Shown: in pieces, positions 1 to 12,100 of the stretch
How the letters are laid out: every line of letters begins with the position of its first letter
Numbering within the stretch: the first letter of the stretch is position 1
NCBI GenBank assembly: GCA_020633195.1
Contig: JACKEC010000015.1
Location: 744,001 to 808,000 of the forward strand
Source of the DNA: Sandaracinaceae bacterium
GTDB lineage: Bacteria; Myxococcota_A; Polyangia; Polyangiales; Sandaracinaceae
DNA length: 64,000 nt
Reading direction: 5' to 3'
Program-made: the position numbers and the translations under genes
Notes under the pieces: model-generated
Database searches by the model: none
What the model saw: only the letters and a program-made list of their open reading frames with translations
Told to the model about the DNA's origin: nothing

Positions 1-1
1 C

Positions 2-3000
2 GAACCTGGCGACGACGCGAGTGGGACGTACTCCCGCTGTTCCCAGATGCCTGCGGGTGCCGCCGTCGGCGACCGACTTCAGGCGGAGCTCGCTGCTTCT
101 AGCGGCGACTGCGCGCGCCCGGCGACCACATGCGCTGGAATGCCCTTCGACGTGCGACTCCCCCTCGAGGACGAGCTGACCGAGGCCATGGAGGGATCAG
201 ACACGATCGAGTCGTCCTTCTATCACTACCTCCGCCTCGCTCGGAACGCGGCCGATGAAGCTGACAGGCTGGGGCAGGAGCTCATCGAGGCGGGACTGCA
301 AGGTGACTTGCGCGCGGAGGCCGCCGCCGATGCGCTCCAGGATCTCTGCGGGCCGGTCGTCAATGTCGGGTCGATCCCAGGCACGCACGCCGATGCGTCT
401 TGCACGACGGCGGGGGACTGCCCCGCGGGGCACGATTGCGTGCTTTTCCGCTGCCAACCGCAGAGCGTGGCCGACATGGTTCCCCAGGAAGAAGCGGGTG
501 CGGAAAGTCTCCGCCGATGCCTGGGAGACCTGGGAGACAATCAGGTAGTGTCGCTCGGCTCCACGCCGATGTGCTTCTACCGGCGGCCGGATGGGGGGCC
601 AGCGTGCGGCTGTGATCCTACCCGCGACGGGGTCTCTAGTTGCCCGCCATGCCCCTTCCCGCCACAGGCCGGGACGGGAGACTGTATCGATCCATCGAGC
701 CCCGCTGCTGGCGTCTATCAACCACTACTGGACGACGGGTGGGCCTTCGAACGTGTGGACGACACACTGAACCTCGTGGATCCCCAACTCGGCGGCAGCT
801 TCGTTGGGAGCTGCGATCTGTTCGCCTACCTCGTAGCGCGGGCCGATCCGCCGGCGGACTTCGCGAGGGAGACCTTTGCGCGAGATGTCCTGACCCAGGA
901 CTGGATCAGCCACGCCGCTGTCTCAGCGACGATGAACAACCTCACCTTCCGCGAGGACCTCTACGAGAACGACGCCATTCTCCGCGGCGGGAACCGGTGG
1001 GCGTCGACGGGGACCGTCGGCGGCGGGTCCTCGCAGGTGTGGCCGTGTGCTCCCCTGGACCCTCCGGATTCGGAGATCTATCAGGCCCTCTGCGTCTCCC
1101 CTCCCTCGGGGGTTCGGCCTCTGCGATGTGGGTTCGAGAGCTGTACGTCCCCCTCGGGCAACCACGCGGCTGTGCGCGCACAGCACAACGGTGAGATGCA
1201 GCATCTCCTGATGATCCTGGGCACACTGACGGGAGGCACGTACGCCCTTCCACACACGATTCGCGACTACCGACCTTCTCCTGCTATCACGAGCCAAACC
1301 ACGGCTTTGGATCTTGCCCCAAGCATTGCCGCGGATGCGTCCTACTGCCTTGAAGACTACTCCGGCGATCCTAGCTGTCTGCTGGCGCGAATCCGTAACA
1401 CGCCGAATCTCTCCTACTCGGATTCGGTTCAGCAGAGTGCGCGGTGCCTCGAGCTATTTCCTGCTGTTGCGGAAGGAGACACCATGGCGCGGTCCACCTA
1501 CGGAATCTGTCCGTATCACGTGATCAGCCATGAGCCCCTCCGGGTGTTCTCGAGCCTCGCCAGGCAGCAGGCGATCGACTTCTGGCATCCACGGGGGAGC
1601 ATGGACGCCGCAATCACGTACTTCTACGACGGGACCGCTGCTCCCAATCAGCAGGTCAGCTTTCTCGGCGGTCGTGCACTTCAAGCCAACCCCGATGGGA
1701 ATTGGGCTTCCGACGTTAGTCGAGCCTTCGGCGATCGCGGCGGCGCACGCGTTAACTCACTCGATCCTGTGGGCATTGGGTTTCTGCGACCCGAGTATGT
1801 CCTGCAAGTTCAAGCGGATTGGTATTCACCCGAGATTACTCACGCTCAGCTGATGCAGGCGCTCGAACTCATGTGCCTCGCCAACGCGTCTGGTGGCGGG
1901 AACTCGTGCGGCGGCGCCAGCACGCTTCCGACGGTCAGGACCCTCGATGACCTGGCCGCGGTGGCAACGAGGCTGAGCTGCGCGGCCGACCAGTTCGACG
2001 CCATGGCGGAGCGGCTCATCCTCGAGGACGTCCCCGCGGACGTCGTGCGGCAGATTCGAGACGGCGCGATCGAACCAACCTTTCCCGCATACCGGGGCAC
2101 CTACGGAGAGACCGTCGCCGAGCTAAGGGCCCAGATGGAGAACCTGCCGTTGGCGACCGAGACGATCGCCTCGGTCCTTCGTTCGTTCTCGGGCGAGATC
2201 GACATCGCGCGGTCCCAGCTTCGCGTGGAGGACCTCGAGCGGCAGATCGATGCATGGCAGCTTGCGGCAAACCTCGCGACGCAGGTCGCCAACTGCGCCG
2301 AGGCCGCCAGCGGTGGCCCGATCAAGGCTGGGGCCCTTGCAGCGATTTGCGGCGCCGCGGCCGTCAACGCCGCGAGCGCGATCGCGACGACCGTCATTCG
2401 TGCGCAGGTGGGCGACGAGGAGATCGGACAAGTCGGTACAGGCGTCGCGATCCGCTTCGGGGAGCGAATGGACCAGATGAGGGAGGCACAGCACTCCCTG
2501 TCTCAGAGCTACGCTCGGATCAACGGCCTCCTCGCTCAGCTCGATCAGCAGCGTTCGCAGGCGAACCGCCTCGCGGCCCGCGTGATGTGGCTCGACCGCG
2601 ACGAGACCTCGGGTCGCGAGTTTCCCGTCAACAACGTGATGCGTGCGCGTCAGAACACCTTGCGCATTCGTTACGAGCGCGCCCACCAGAACGCCATTCG
2701 CATGACCTACCTGGCTCGCCGCGCTGTGGAGCAGCGGCTTGCGGTGGACCTCAGCTCGATGCGGGACGACATGACCCTCGTGCCTGCGCCGGCCACGTGG
2801 GCGGATGGCCTCTGCTCGATGCGCGGCATCGACTACGGCGAGATCCGTGGCGATGGAGACGTCGACGTGACCGACTACGCGGACCGCTTCGTGGGAGACT
2901 ACGTGCGACTCTTGGAGCTCTTCATCGAGTCGTACCGCCTGGACTTCCCCTTCACGGACGCCTCCGATGTCGCGCTCGTTTCGCTGCGAGACGACCTCCT

Positions 3001-4519
3001 CGGCGTGCGCCGTCAGTGCAGCGTGTCCGGCTACAACCGCCTTGCATGGTCGAGCGACATGTCCGTGGACAGCGGCAGCGAGGATGCTGGAGCCACCGGC
3101 TGGCACACGCTCTGTTTCGAGGGGGAGCGCTGTGTGGCGGCTGTCGCCGGCGAGGGCTCTCCATTTCGGTCTGAGCCGGAGGGGGTCCCTGGTGCCGGCC
3201 GAATCACCAGACAGCGGCGCGTCGGCGACAGCGCTCCCGTCTCCCTGATCAATGCCTGCCCCATAGCGAGCGTGCTGCCGGACGGTACGTGTGGTGCGGC
3301 CGACGGAGGAGCACGGGTGCAGGAGGTGCTGCTCGAACGCGGGGAGTACCTGCTGTCCTGGTATGAACGGCTACCGACGAGCCTGGCGACTTCGGCGCTT
3401 CAGGCGGCGTGTCGCGATGCGACGTGCGAGATGGCGTGCACGGAGGCCGGGGGTAGCCCTGCGGATTGTGAGGCCGCGTGCGTGGACGTCGACTGCCTAC
3501 AGGCTCTCTGTGCTGCGGTTCCTCTGGGTGACATCCCATTCACCTCATCAGGTCTCGGCGCCACCCTGACGGCTCTCGACGAGAGCGGTGCTCCAACACC
3601 CGCCACCGCCCCGACGTTCTCGATGACCCCGACGCCCATCGACCCGACCGGTGACCGCTGGATCGACGCATGCAGGTGGCGGCGCGTCTTTGGTCGGTTC
3701 CGAAATCCGGAGCCGCAGTCGCTGCGGGTCGCCCTCGGAGTTAGCGTCGCTGACCCGTCGGCTGGCGTGGTCAGCGTCACGGTCGCCGCACCTCAACTCG
3801 AGGCCCTCGCGCCCGCCGCGGCCGCGCTGGCCACGGTTCTGCCTCTACCCTTCCAGGGGAGCGACAGCACGCTCACCTCTGCGGCCGGCTTCTGCGAAGA
3901 CACTACCGGCGAGAGGTTCCGAACGGATCGCTACTGGACCCAGGGGTGTGAATACGTCTGCCCAGACGGATTCGGAGGCACCTGCACCGCCGGCGACACC
4001 CCGGACCGTTCTCTCCTCCGCTGCTACCACGAGACACAGTTCGATATCTCGATCGACGACATCGACCGCGGCGAGCTGATCCCGACGGGTGGTTTCGCGC
4101 TCGGGAACTTCAACTACCGGTTCGATACCTTCGGGCTCAACGTTGTCGGTACTGGCGTTCGAGATTGCTCCCGCTCAGAGACCCCATCGGCCTGCTACGC
4201 GAGCGGGTACATTCCCTTCTCGGTCACCCACATCGGTCCCTATCAGGTTCGGAGTCACCTGGGCGAGCTCATTGACGTTCCCCTCTTCACCGGCAATGTC
4301 CAGTTCGCGAAGGCGCTCGCCGCCGAGCGCTACCTGACGAACCCGCTCTCCGGCGCCGACCGTTCGCTGCTCACCGACTACGTGCGGACCGAGTTCCGCG
4401 GCCGGCCGCTCGATGGGGCCTACCGCGTCCGCATCTACGACGCCGATGGCTTCGACTGGGAGCGAGTCGAGGATGTCCAGCTCATCCTCAACTACCGGTA
4501 CTGGACGAGGTTCGAGTAG
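2..4519 (+). CDS. Large Cys-rich secreted protein, 5'-truncated by window edge
   Basis: The frame is open to the left edge without a stop, so the gene probably starts outside the window; the first ATG inside is at 47 (1490 aa from there). I see many cysteines in the N-terminal third (for example CTTAGDCPAGHDC), a helix-rich middle around residues 650-900 with an Ala-rich hydrophobic stretch (AGALAAICGAAAVNAASAIA) and heptad-like helices, and a beta-rich C-terminus ending ILNYRYWTRFE. It lies 3 bp upstream of a lipoprotein gene and 1.6 kb before an SpvB/Rhs gene, so the three probably form one operon. The helical-shaft plus beta C-terminus layout resembles the TcA component of Tc toxins, but I recognise no family with certainty. 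Confidence 0.8.
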   Translation, partial: EPGDDASGTYSRCSQMPAGAAVGDRLQAELAASSGDCARPATTCAGMPFDVRLPLEDELTEAMEGSDTIESSFYHYLRLARNAADEADRLGQELIEAGLQGDLRAEAAADALQDLCGPVVNVGSIPGTHADASCTTAGDCPAGHDCVLFRCQPQSVADMVPQEEAGAESLRRCLGDLGDNQVVSLGSTPMCFYRRPDGGPACGCDPTRDGVSSCPPCPFPPQAGTGDCIDPSSPAAGVYQPLLDDGWAFERVDDTLNLVDPQLGGSFVGSCDLFAYLVARADPPADFARETFARDVLTQDWISHAAVSATMNNLTFREDLYENDAILRGGNRWASTGTVGGGSSQVWPCAPLDPPDSEIYQALCVSPPSGVRPLRCGFESCTSPSGNHAAVRAQHNGEMQHLLMILGTLTGGTYALPHTIRDYRPSPAITSQTTALDLAPSIAADASYCLEDYSGDPSCLLARIRNTPNLSYSDSVQQSARCLELFPAVAEGDTMARSTYGICPYHVISHEPLRVFSSLARQQAIDFWHPRGSMDAAITYFYDGTAAPNQQVSFLGGRALQANPDGNWASDVSRAFGDRGGARVNSLDPVGIGFLRPEYVLQVQADWYSPEITHAQLMQALELMCLANASGGGNSCGGASTLPTVRTLDDLAAVATRLSCAADQFDAMAERLILEDVPADVVRQIRDGAIEPTFPAYRGTYGETVAELRAQMENLPLATETIASVLRSFSGEIDIARSQLRVEDLERQIDAWQLAANLATQVANCAEAASGGPIKAGALAAICGAAAVNAASAIATTVIRAQVGDEEIGQVGTGVAIRFGERMDQMREAQHSLSQSYARINGLLAQLDQQRSQANRLAARVMWLDRDETSGREFPVNNVMRARQNTLRIRYERAHQNAIRMTYLARRAVEQRLAVDLSSMRDDMTLVPAPATWADGLCSMRGIDYGEIRGDGDVDVTDYADRFVGDYVRLLELFIESYRLDFPFTDASDVALVSLRDDLLGVRRQCSVSGYNRLAWSSDMSVDSGSEDAGATGWHTLCFEGERCVAAVAGEGSPFRSEPEGVPGAGRITRQRRVGDSAPVSLINACPIASVLPDGTCGAADGGARVQEVLLERGEYLLSWYERLPTSLATSALQAACRDATCEMACTEAGGSPADCEAACVDVDCLQALCAAVPLGDIPFTSSGLGATLTALDESGAPTPATAPTFSMTPTPIDPTGDRWIDACRWRRVFGRFRNPEPQSLRVALGVSVADPSAGVVSVTVAAPQLEALAPAAAALATVLPLPFQGSDSTLTSAAGFCEDTTGERFRTDRYWTQGCEYVCPDGFGGTCTAGDTPDRSLLRCYHETQFDISIDDIDRGELIPTGGFALGNFNYRFDTFGLNVVGTGVRDCSRSETPSACYASGYIPFSVTHIGPYQVRSHLGELIDVPLFTGNVQFAKALAAERYLTNPLSGADRSLLTDYVRTEFRGRPLDGAYRVRIYDADGFDWERVEDVQLILNYRYWTRFE

Positions 4520-4522
4520 GCC

Positions 4523-6130
4523 ATGCGCGCCGCAGCCATCGCAGCGGCGTGCTGGCTCATCGGGTGCGTCCCCCCAACCCCGGGCGAACCCGATGGCGCG
4601 ACCACGCCCCCCATAGATGCGGAGTCTCCGCTCGCCGATGCATCCCTGGACGATGCAGCCGTCTCGGACGGTGGGGGCCTGGCCGACGCTGGGTCCGACG
4701 CCAGTTCTTCGCTCGACGCGGCGACGTGTGGCTGTGCCGAGATGGACTGCATGCTCGCCATCTGCGTGGGCGAGACCTGCGACTACACCCTCGCTCCTGA
4801 CGGCACCTCCTGCCTCGCCGAACCAGCTCGCTACTGCCTCGATGGCGCCTGCAGCTACGACGTCTGCGGCGACCGCTACCGCGAGCCCGGCCCCGACCCC
4901 ACCCGCGAAGCCTGCGACGACGGCAACCTGGACTCTGACGACGCCTGCGCCGCGGACTGCACCCCCACCGCCCTCGTCATCTCCTCCGAGCCTGGCCAGC
5001 AAGCACTGCCAGCCGCGGTCTCGGTGGCCGCCGACGACGCCGGCAACCTCCTCTTCGTCTGGGCCTCCACCACCGCCGCCAGTGAGCTCGAGCTCCGAGC
5101 CCGTCGCTACGACGCCACCGGCGTCGCGCTCGGCCCCGAGCTCCCGCTCGACCCCACCCTCGGCATCGGCTGGGACCCACACGCGGCCGTCATCGGCTTG
5201 CCCACCGGCTGGGCCGTCGCCTGGACCACACAGGACGGCGACTCCAGCGAGGCGGGCATCCGCTACGCCATCGTCCCGACGAGCGGCCTCCCCGCCGCCT
5301 CACGACGCGCCAACCAATACGAGCTCGGCGTCCAAGCCGACCCGGCTATCACCCGCACCAGGACGGGATTCCTCGTCGCCTGGGCCGACGAGGGCGGCAC
5401 CGTCACTCCCCCAGGCGAGTCGCGCCTGCGCATGCGCTCGTTCGACACTACGGGCCGCGCGCTCACCGACGAGTCCCCGCTCTCTCCCGATGGAACGAGC
5501 GCGCGCGAGCTGGCCTTCGCCTCCGACGGCGACCGCGTCCTCGCCGTCTGGACCCAGGACGCAAGCGACCCCTTCGCTCGGCCCACGCTCGTCGGCCGTC
5601 GTCTCGGTGGCTCTGGCCCCGACACGTCACCCTTCACGATCAGCGCGACCGACGGCGCCGAACCATCCGCGGCCTTCCTCGCTTCGGGTGACTTCGCGGT
5701 CGCCTTCGTCAGCCGCGCCGCCGACCTGCGCGGCGACATCCACACGCGCCTGGTCCGTGCCATGGGCGACCCGCTGGCCGGCACGACCGACGCCACGCTG
5801 ACGTCGACGCCTTCGATGCGGCCCAACGTGGCCGAGACGGCGCCGAGGGTGCTCCCGCTCGAGGTCGGCTACCTCGTGACCTACGAGGACGGCGGCGACT
5901 CGACGGCTACGCCGCCACGCGCCTCCGGCGTGTTGACGGTGCAAGTGGGCGCAACGCCCCTTGCACCCGAGTTCCCCACGCTGGCGGCCTACCTCCAGAA
6001 CGGCCTGCAAACGGACGTGTCGCTCCTGCGCACAGCACTTGGCTCCTGGTTCGCCTGGAGCGACGCGGGCTCCCTCGGCGTCTCCGGCGCGCATCGTTCC
6101 TTCGTCGCCTATCTGCTGCCTCCTCCCTGA
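4523..6130 (+). CDS. Cys-rich repeat lipoprotein with beta-propeller-like repeats
   Basis: A 535-aa protein. The N-terminus MRAAAIAAACWLIGC is a short lipoprotein signal with Cys15 as the lipidation site, followed by an Asp/Ala/Ser-rich linker. Residues of about 70-155 are cysteine-rich and include CDDGNLDSDDACAADC, matching the myxococcal cysteine-rich repeat. The remainder has repeated units of the type 'fLVAWAD...R.fD..G', about 70 residues apart, as in secreted beta-propeller proteins. The start ATG is 3 bp after the upstream stop, and the Rhs gene starts 14 bp downstream, so it is the middle gene of the operon. It is likely surface-anchored; its role with the Rhs protein is inferred from position only. 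Confidence 0.85.
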   Translation: MRAAAIAAACWLIGCVPPTPGEPDGATTPPIDAESPLADASLDDAAVSDGGGLADAGSDASSSLDAATCGCAEMDCMLAICVGETCDYTLAPDGTSCLAEPARYCLDGACSYDVCGDRYREPGPDPTREACDDGNLDSDDACAADCTPTALVISSEPGQQALPAAVSVAADDAGNLLFVWASTTAASELELRARRYDATGVALGPELPLDPTLGIGWDPHAAVIGLPTGWAVAWTTQDGDSSEAGIRYAIVPTSGLPAASRRANQYELGVQADPAITRTRTGFLVAWADEGGTVTPPGESRLRMRSFDTTGRALTDESPLSPDGTSARELAFASDGDRVLAVWTQDASDPFARPTLVGRRLGGSGPDTSPFTISATDGAEPSAAFLASGDFAVAFVSRAADLRGDIHTRLVRAMGDPLAGTTDATLTSTPSMRPNVAETAPRVLPLEVGYLVTYEDGGDSTATPPRASGVLTVQVGATPLAPEFPTLAAYLQNGLQTDVSLLRTALGSWFAWSDAGSLGVSGAHRSFVAYLLPPP

Positions 6131-6144
6131 CCGGACGGTGACCC

Positions 6145-9100
6145 ATGCGCTTCGATGACCGACCGATCGGAACCCGTCCTCGCAGCTTCTGGTTGAAGGC
6201 GGCGTGCAGCACGCTCTCGACGCTGCTCTTCTGGGCACCCGCGCTCGCCTACGCGCAAGACACGCCGGCGGAGGTGCCCTCGAACACCGGGACCGCGGTC
6301 GAGCTCGAGCTCGGCGACCTCGACCCGCAGGATCTCGAGCAGCCGACCTCGCGCCTCCCGATCGATCTGCCCGATTCAGCGCGACCGGACCGCGTTCCGC
6401 TCGAGCCGGCGCCGGATGCGACGCCGATCGCGCTGCCCGGTGGTGAAGAGGGCGCGAGCGCGGTCACGCCGCAGTCGATCAGCCTGCCCGACGCGGAAGG
6501 CTCGGTGCAGGGCATGGGCGAGAGCTTCTCTCCCGTCCTGAGCTCGGGCACGGCGACCTTCAGCGTGCCCATCGCCGTCGCGCCCGGCCGCGCGGGCGTC
6601 CAGCCGTCGCTCGCGCTCAGCTACGCGACGACGGGCGGCAACGGCCCCGTGGGATTCGGCTGGAACCTCGGTGCGCCGATGATCAGCCGCCAGACCGATC
6701 GCGGCCTGCCCCGCTACGTCGACGCCCCGCTCTGGCACCGACAAGAGGACCGCTTCATCTACAACGGCGGTCAAGAGCTCGTGCCGGTCGACAGCGGCCG
6801 CGCGGCGACGGTTGATCGCCACGCTGACCCCGACGCCGACACCGCCGCGGTCCCGAGCGACGTCGCCGGCTGGCAGCAGTACCGCGCGCGCGTCGAGGGC
6901 GGCTTCATGCGCTTCTTCCGCTCGCCGGACTCGGAGCGCTGGGTCGTTCAGAGCAAGGACGGGACGCGCTTCGACTTCGGGCCCCTCACGCTCGGCCCGC
7001 CCGGCGCGGTGAGCGCGTCGGCGAACGCGGTCGAGCGCGACCCGGACGGCGGCCCGACGGGCGACATCTTCCAGTGGGGCCTCACGCGGATGACGGACCC
7101 GCACGGCTCGAGCGTCTTCTACGTCTACGACACCGACGACGGCCGCAGCTACCTGCGCGACCTCTACTACGTCTCGCCCGACACCTGCGCCGGCGTCGGC
7201 CCCAACTGCTCGGCGTCGCTGGACACCTACGCGGCGCGCGTCCACCTCGTCTACGAAGCCCGCTCCGACGTCTTCGCCGGCTACACCACGGGCTGGCGCA
7301 TCGGCACCGCACGCCGCCTGAAGCGCGTCGAGGTGACGGCCTGGGACGACACGCGCAACGAGCGCACGCTCGTGCGGCGCTACCACCTGCGCTACCAGAC
7401 CGACCGCTTCCACAGCCTGCTCGCGTCGGTCCAGGTCGAGGGCCGCCCGCAGACCGAGGCGATGCCCGGCGTGATGGTAGGCGACCGCCACGTGTCCGAG
7501 CGCTCGCTCGGCGACCGCATCGTCGGCGAGCTGCTGCCGCCGATGACCTTCCGCTACTCGGAGATGGGCGGCGGCGGCCCGACGTCGACGCCGGTCGCCG
7601 GCTTCGGTGGCATCTCTACCGCCGTCCAGTCGGTCGCCAGCAGCCCGCCGCACTCGGTCGACGAGGCGCGCTCGGATCTGTTCGACGTCAACAGCGACGG
7701 CCTGCCGGACCTCATCGTCACCGACCCGGCGCGCTACACGATGCCCGACGGCTCGCCCGCGGTGGGCGTGTTCTTCAACGGCTTCAGCGGCGCACGCGCC
7801 ACCCCGGCCGGCGCCGCGGCGACCTTCAGCGACGCCGTCCCGATGCCGATGGACAGCTCGCTCTCGAGCGTCCTGAACCTCAACAACCTGAACGTCGTCC
7901 CGATGGACATCGACGGCGACGGGCGCGGCGACCTGCTGCACATGCCGCGCTACCGCACCTACGGGTGGTGGGCGCCCACGCGTCGCGGCGCCGACGCGAT
8001 CTCGCCCGCCGACCAGGGCTGGGAGTGGACCTACGCCGAGATCGATCTGCCCGCAGACGACACCGACCCGCGCATCGATCTGGGCCGCGACGGCACGCAC
8101 CTGCGCGTCGTCGACGTCAACAACGACCACCTCATCGACGTCGTGCGCACGACCGGCACGGTCATGCAGACGTGGCTCAACCTCGGCTGGCTCCCCGGGG
8201 GCGATGGCCGCTTCGGCAGCTACACGTTCACGGGCACCGACTACGAGCTGTCGACCCAGCCGGTCGAGAGCTGTCTGCTGCAAGAGGGCTTGCCGGTCGA
8301 CTTCGAGGACCCGGAGGTCCGCCTCGCCGACATGAACGGCGACGGCCTGCAGGACCTCGTCAAGATCCGTCGCGGCCGCGTCGTCTACTGGCCCGGCCGT
8401 GGCGACGGCGTCTTCGGCACGGGCGATCGCACCTGTCCGCGCGGGGCCGGCGCGAACCGCTACATCGAGATGGGGAGCCCACCGCCGGAGCTGAACCCGG
8501 ACCTCGACGGCGTCTACCTCACCGACGTCGACATGGACGGCGCGACCGACGTCGTCCAGGTGCGCTTCCGCGACGTCGACGTCTGGTTCAACCGCGCGGG
8601 CCAGAGCTTCACCGAGCGCACCATCGCCACCGGCACCCCCGCCACGCCGGCCTTCGCGCCGCGCATCCGGTTCGCGGACATCGACGGCAGCGCCACGACC
8701 GACATCGTCTGGGCCAACGCGCACCGCTGGGAGTACCTCGACCCGACCGGCGGCCAGCGCCCTCGCCTGCTCGTCGGCGTCGACAACGGCCTCGGGGCCG
8801 ACACCACCATCGGCTACGGCTCGAGCGCCGAGGACTACGTGCGCGACCTCGCGGCCGCGAGCACGAGCGGCGAGAGCTTCACGTGGACGGCGAGTCCCGA
8901 GGGCCCCGACTCGCGCCTCTGCGAGCTCAGCGGCCGCGCCCGCTATCTCCAGTGCGACCCGTCCGAGACGAACCGGGCCGACTGGCTCATCCGCTCGAGC
9001 GGCAGCCCCGTCGTCAGCAGCGTCGTCCGCAGTGTCTCGACGACCGACCGCTTCGACGCGCTCGGCCGCCAGGCGCAGGTCAGTGAGTCCCAGTTCGCCT

Positions 9101-12100
9101 ACCACGACGGCTATTACGAGGGCATCGAGCAGGAGTTCCGCGGCTTCGGCGCCGCCGACGCGACGACGATCGGTGACTGGAACAACCCGACAACCCACAG
9201 CCGGACGCACTTCCTCCAGGGCCGCCGCCCGTCCGACCGCGCCGACGACCGCCTGCTCGACAACCCCAACGAAGCGCTGAAGGGCAGGGAGGTCCTTACC
9301 GAGGTCTTCGACGACGCGGGCGCGTACCTGTCCACTTCGTTTGCGGGCGTCACGAACCGTCACCTGATGACCGGCCTCGACGGCCGCGAGATCCACTACG
9401 CCTACGTTCACGAGACCAACGAGCTCCGCTACGACACGACCCCGTTCGCCGCGGGCTCGGGCGCGCTGACGCTGTCGGCGGTCGTCACCGAGGCGGTCGC
9501 TGGCGACGGCTCTGTGACCGGGGGCGCCGTCACTCGTCAACGCGACGTGCGTATCCGCGGCGCTCGTACCTCCCGCTTGCGGACCACCTTCGACGAGGTC
9601 GACAACCTCGGCCACATCCACCAGCAGACCGCGCACGGCCATGTCGACCTGATGAGCGGCGCCGGGATCGATGGGCTGATCGTCAGCCACATCGAGCCCG
9701 AGCTGGTGAACGACGAAGGCTGGATCTGGCGGACCCGTCAAACCTCGCTGACTGGACACGACCTGCCCGGTCCCGTCCGCGAGACACTGAATCAGTACGA
9801 CCCGACGACCGGCGACCTCGTGCTCGCGAGGCAAGTCGTCACCAACCCGGGCATCGCCTACGCGTTCGCGGGCGACACCGACGGTGCGCGCGCCTACTCG
9901 CTGGTGGCCGAGGACCTGGTCGCGAGCACCGCGTACGACACGTGGGGCAACGCGATCCAGAGCTGCGCAGGCGCCGATCTCGCGGCGGGCACCAACGACT
10001 GCCTGCGCCTCGGCTCCGTCGACCTCGACGGCGACTACCGGCAGCTCGTCACCGCCGAGCACATCGTCGTCTCCCGCTCGGCGCCTCCGCTCTCGTCGAC
10101 CGGCACCTGGGACCGCGGTCTCGGCGCGATCCTCACGGCAAGCGATCCGAACGGGCTCACGAGCGCCGTCACCTACGACGGCCTCGGCCGGTTGACCTCG
10201 GTCACCCCACCCAACGTCGCCGGGTGCAGCGGCTCGACGCCCACGACCCGCATCCAGTACGAGCTCACCACCGACCCCGCACGTCAGCCGCTGAGCCGCG
10301 TCGTCTCCACCACCGAGCTCGACTGCTCGGCCATCGGCGCCGACACGCTGGTGTCCATGGCGTACGTCGACGGCCTCGGCCGCGCCCGCGCCGCGCTCGC
10401 CACGGACGGCGTCGACCACGCCTGGGTGCGCAGCGGCATCACGACCCTCGACAAGAAGGGCTCCACCCGGCGCACCTATCAGGCCGACTTCTCCGACGCG
10501 AGCGACACCGACTACCGCGCCGTCGTCGCCCTGCCCGCCGACATCCCGTACGCGGTCACCCGCTACGACGGCTTCGGAAGAGCCCGTGGCGTCATCGCCG
10601 AGGACGGCGCCGTCGTCTGGACCAGCTACCACTCGCTCTCGACCGACGTCTGCGACCCGCTCGACAACGATCCCGCCAGCGAGCACTACCGCACCTGCAC
10701 CACGGCCAGCACCGACGGTCACGGCCGGACCGTCGACCAGGTCCTGCGCAATCGGAACCCCGACACGGGGGAGACCGAGACCTACCGGCTCTGGACCTAC
10801 TACCGCGCCGACAACGCCGTCACCGCGCTCGTCCGCACGCAGACGGATCCAGGCGTCGGTCGACCAGCGTCGCCGGGTGCGCCCGCGATGGGTCGTGTCG
10901 TGCGGACGTTCACCTACGACAGCGTCGGCCGCCGCCTCTCGAGCGACGACCCCGACACCGACAACCCCGCCGACGCGAACCAGGCCACCAACTCCTGGCG
11001 CTACCTCTTCAACCGCGTCGGCGACCTCGTCGCGGTGCGCGACCCGCGCGGGTGCGGACAGAACTTCTTCTACGACCTCGGCGGCCGCCTGAGCGGCGAG
11101 CAGTACGTAGGCTGCGCCGAGGCGCAGCCTACTGGGAGCGAGGGGGCCTCGCTCTCGGTGTCGGGGCTCGTCGGGCTCACGTACTACGGGAGCCCGCAGG
11201 CGCTCGACGTCGTCTATCACTACGACGCCTACCCGACCGGGTGGCTGCCCGCCTCAGGCCGCGACGCCGTGCCCGCCGCTGCGAGCCCGGTGCTCGGCCG
11301 CGCTACGGGGGTGACCGACCGCGGGCAGCGCTCGGCCATCGCCTACGACGACCGCGGCAACGTCATCTGGACCACGCGCCAGCTGGCGGTGATCTCCGCC
11401 GAGCTCGGCGTCACGAGCGCGACCTACCCCGACGGCCGGCCGGCGCCGGGCGAGACGGGCGCGGTCCCCACCGGCACCGTCGAGTACGACGAGAGCAACC
11501 CCTACACGCGCACGGCGACGTTCGACCACGCGAGCCGTCCGCGCTCGATGGAGCTCCCGCGCGACCCGGACTTCGCGGGTGAGGCGCCCGCGGTGGGGGG
11601 CCTACTCACCTACAACACGCGTGGGCTGCCCGCGTCGGCGACCGCCCAGATAGGAGCCGACCTCCACCCGATCGTCACGGACATCGAGTACCTGCGCGAC
11701 GGCCTCGTGGCGTCGGTCACCTACGGCGACACCGACAACGGCGTCACCAGCATGGGCAGCCCCGCCTACCGCGAGCGCATCCCCACGCGGAGCCAGACCA
11801 CCTACGACATCCGTCGTCGCCCCGTCCGGATGACGACGACCCGCGAAGCGGAACCGGGCGCCGATCCGGAGACGCTCGGGGCCGTCCGACTCGTCACCGA
11901 CCAGCAGCTCGTCTGGGACGCGGCCAACAACCTGACCGCCGTCCTCGATCACCGCGACGGGGACGACTGGCCGGTGGGCCACCTGCCCCAGAGCGTGCAC
12001 ATCCGCCACGACTCGCTCTATCGGGTCGTCAACGCGGATTACGACTACACCCAGCACCTCAGCGGCGCGCGCACACCGCAGGACGGCAGCTCGGACTGGC

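Noticed and set aside
6376..11220. 1614-codon open frame on the minus strand
   Set aside because: It is the exact antisense of the SpvB/Rhs gene; long antisense frames are normal in very GC-rich genes, and its translation is repetitive Arg/Ala/Val without domains.
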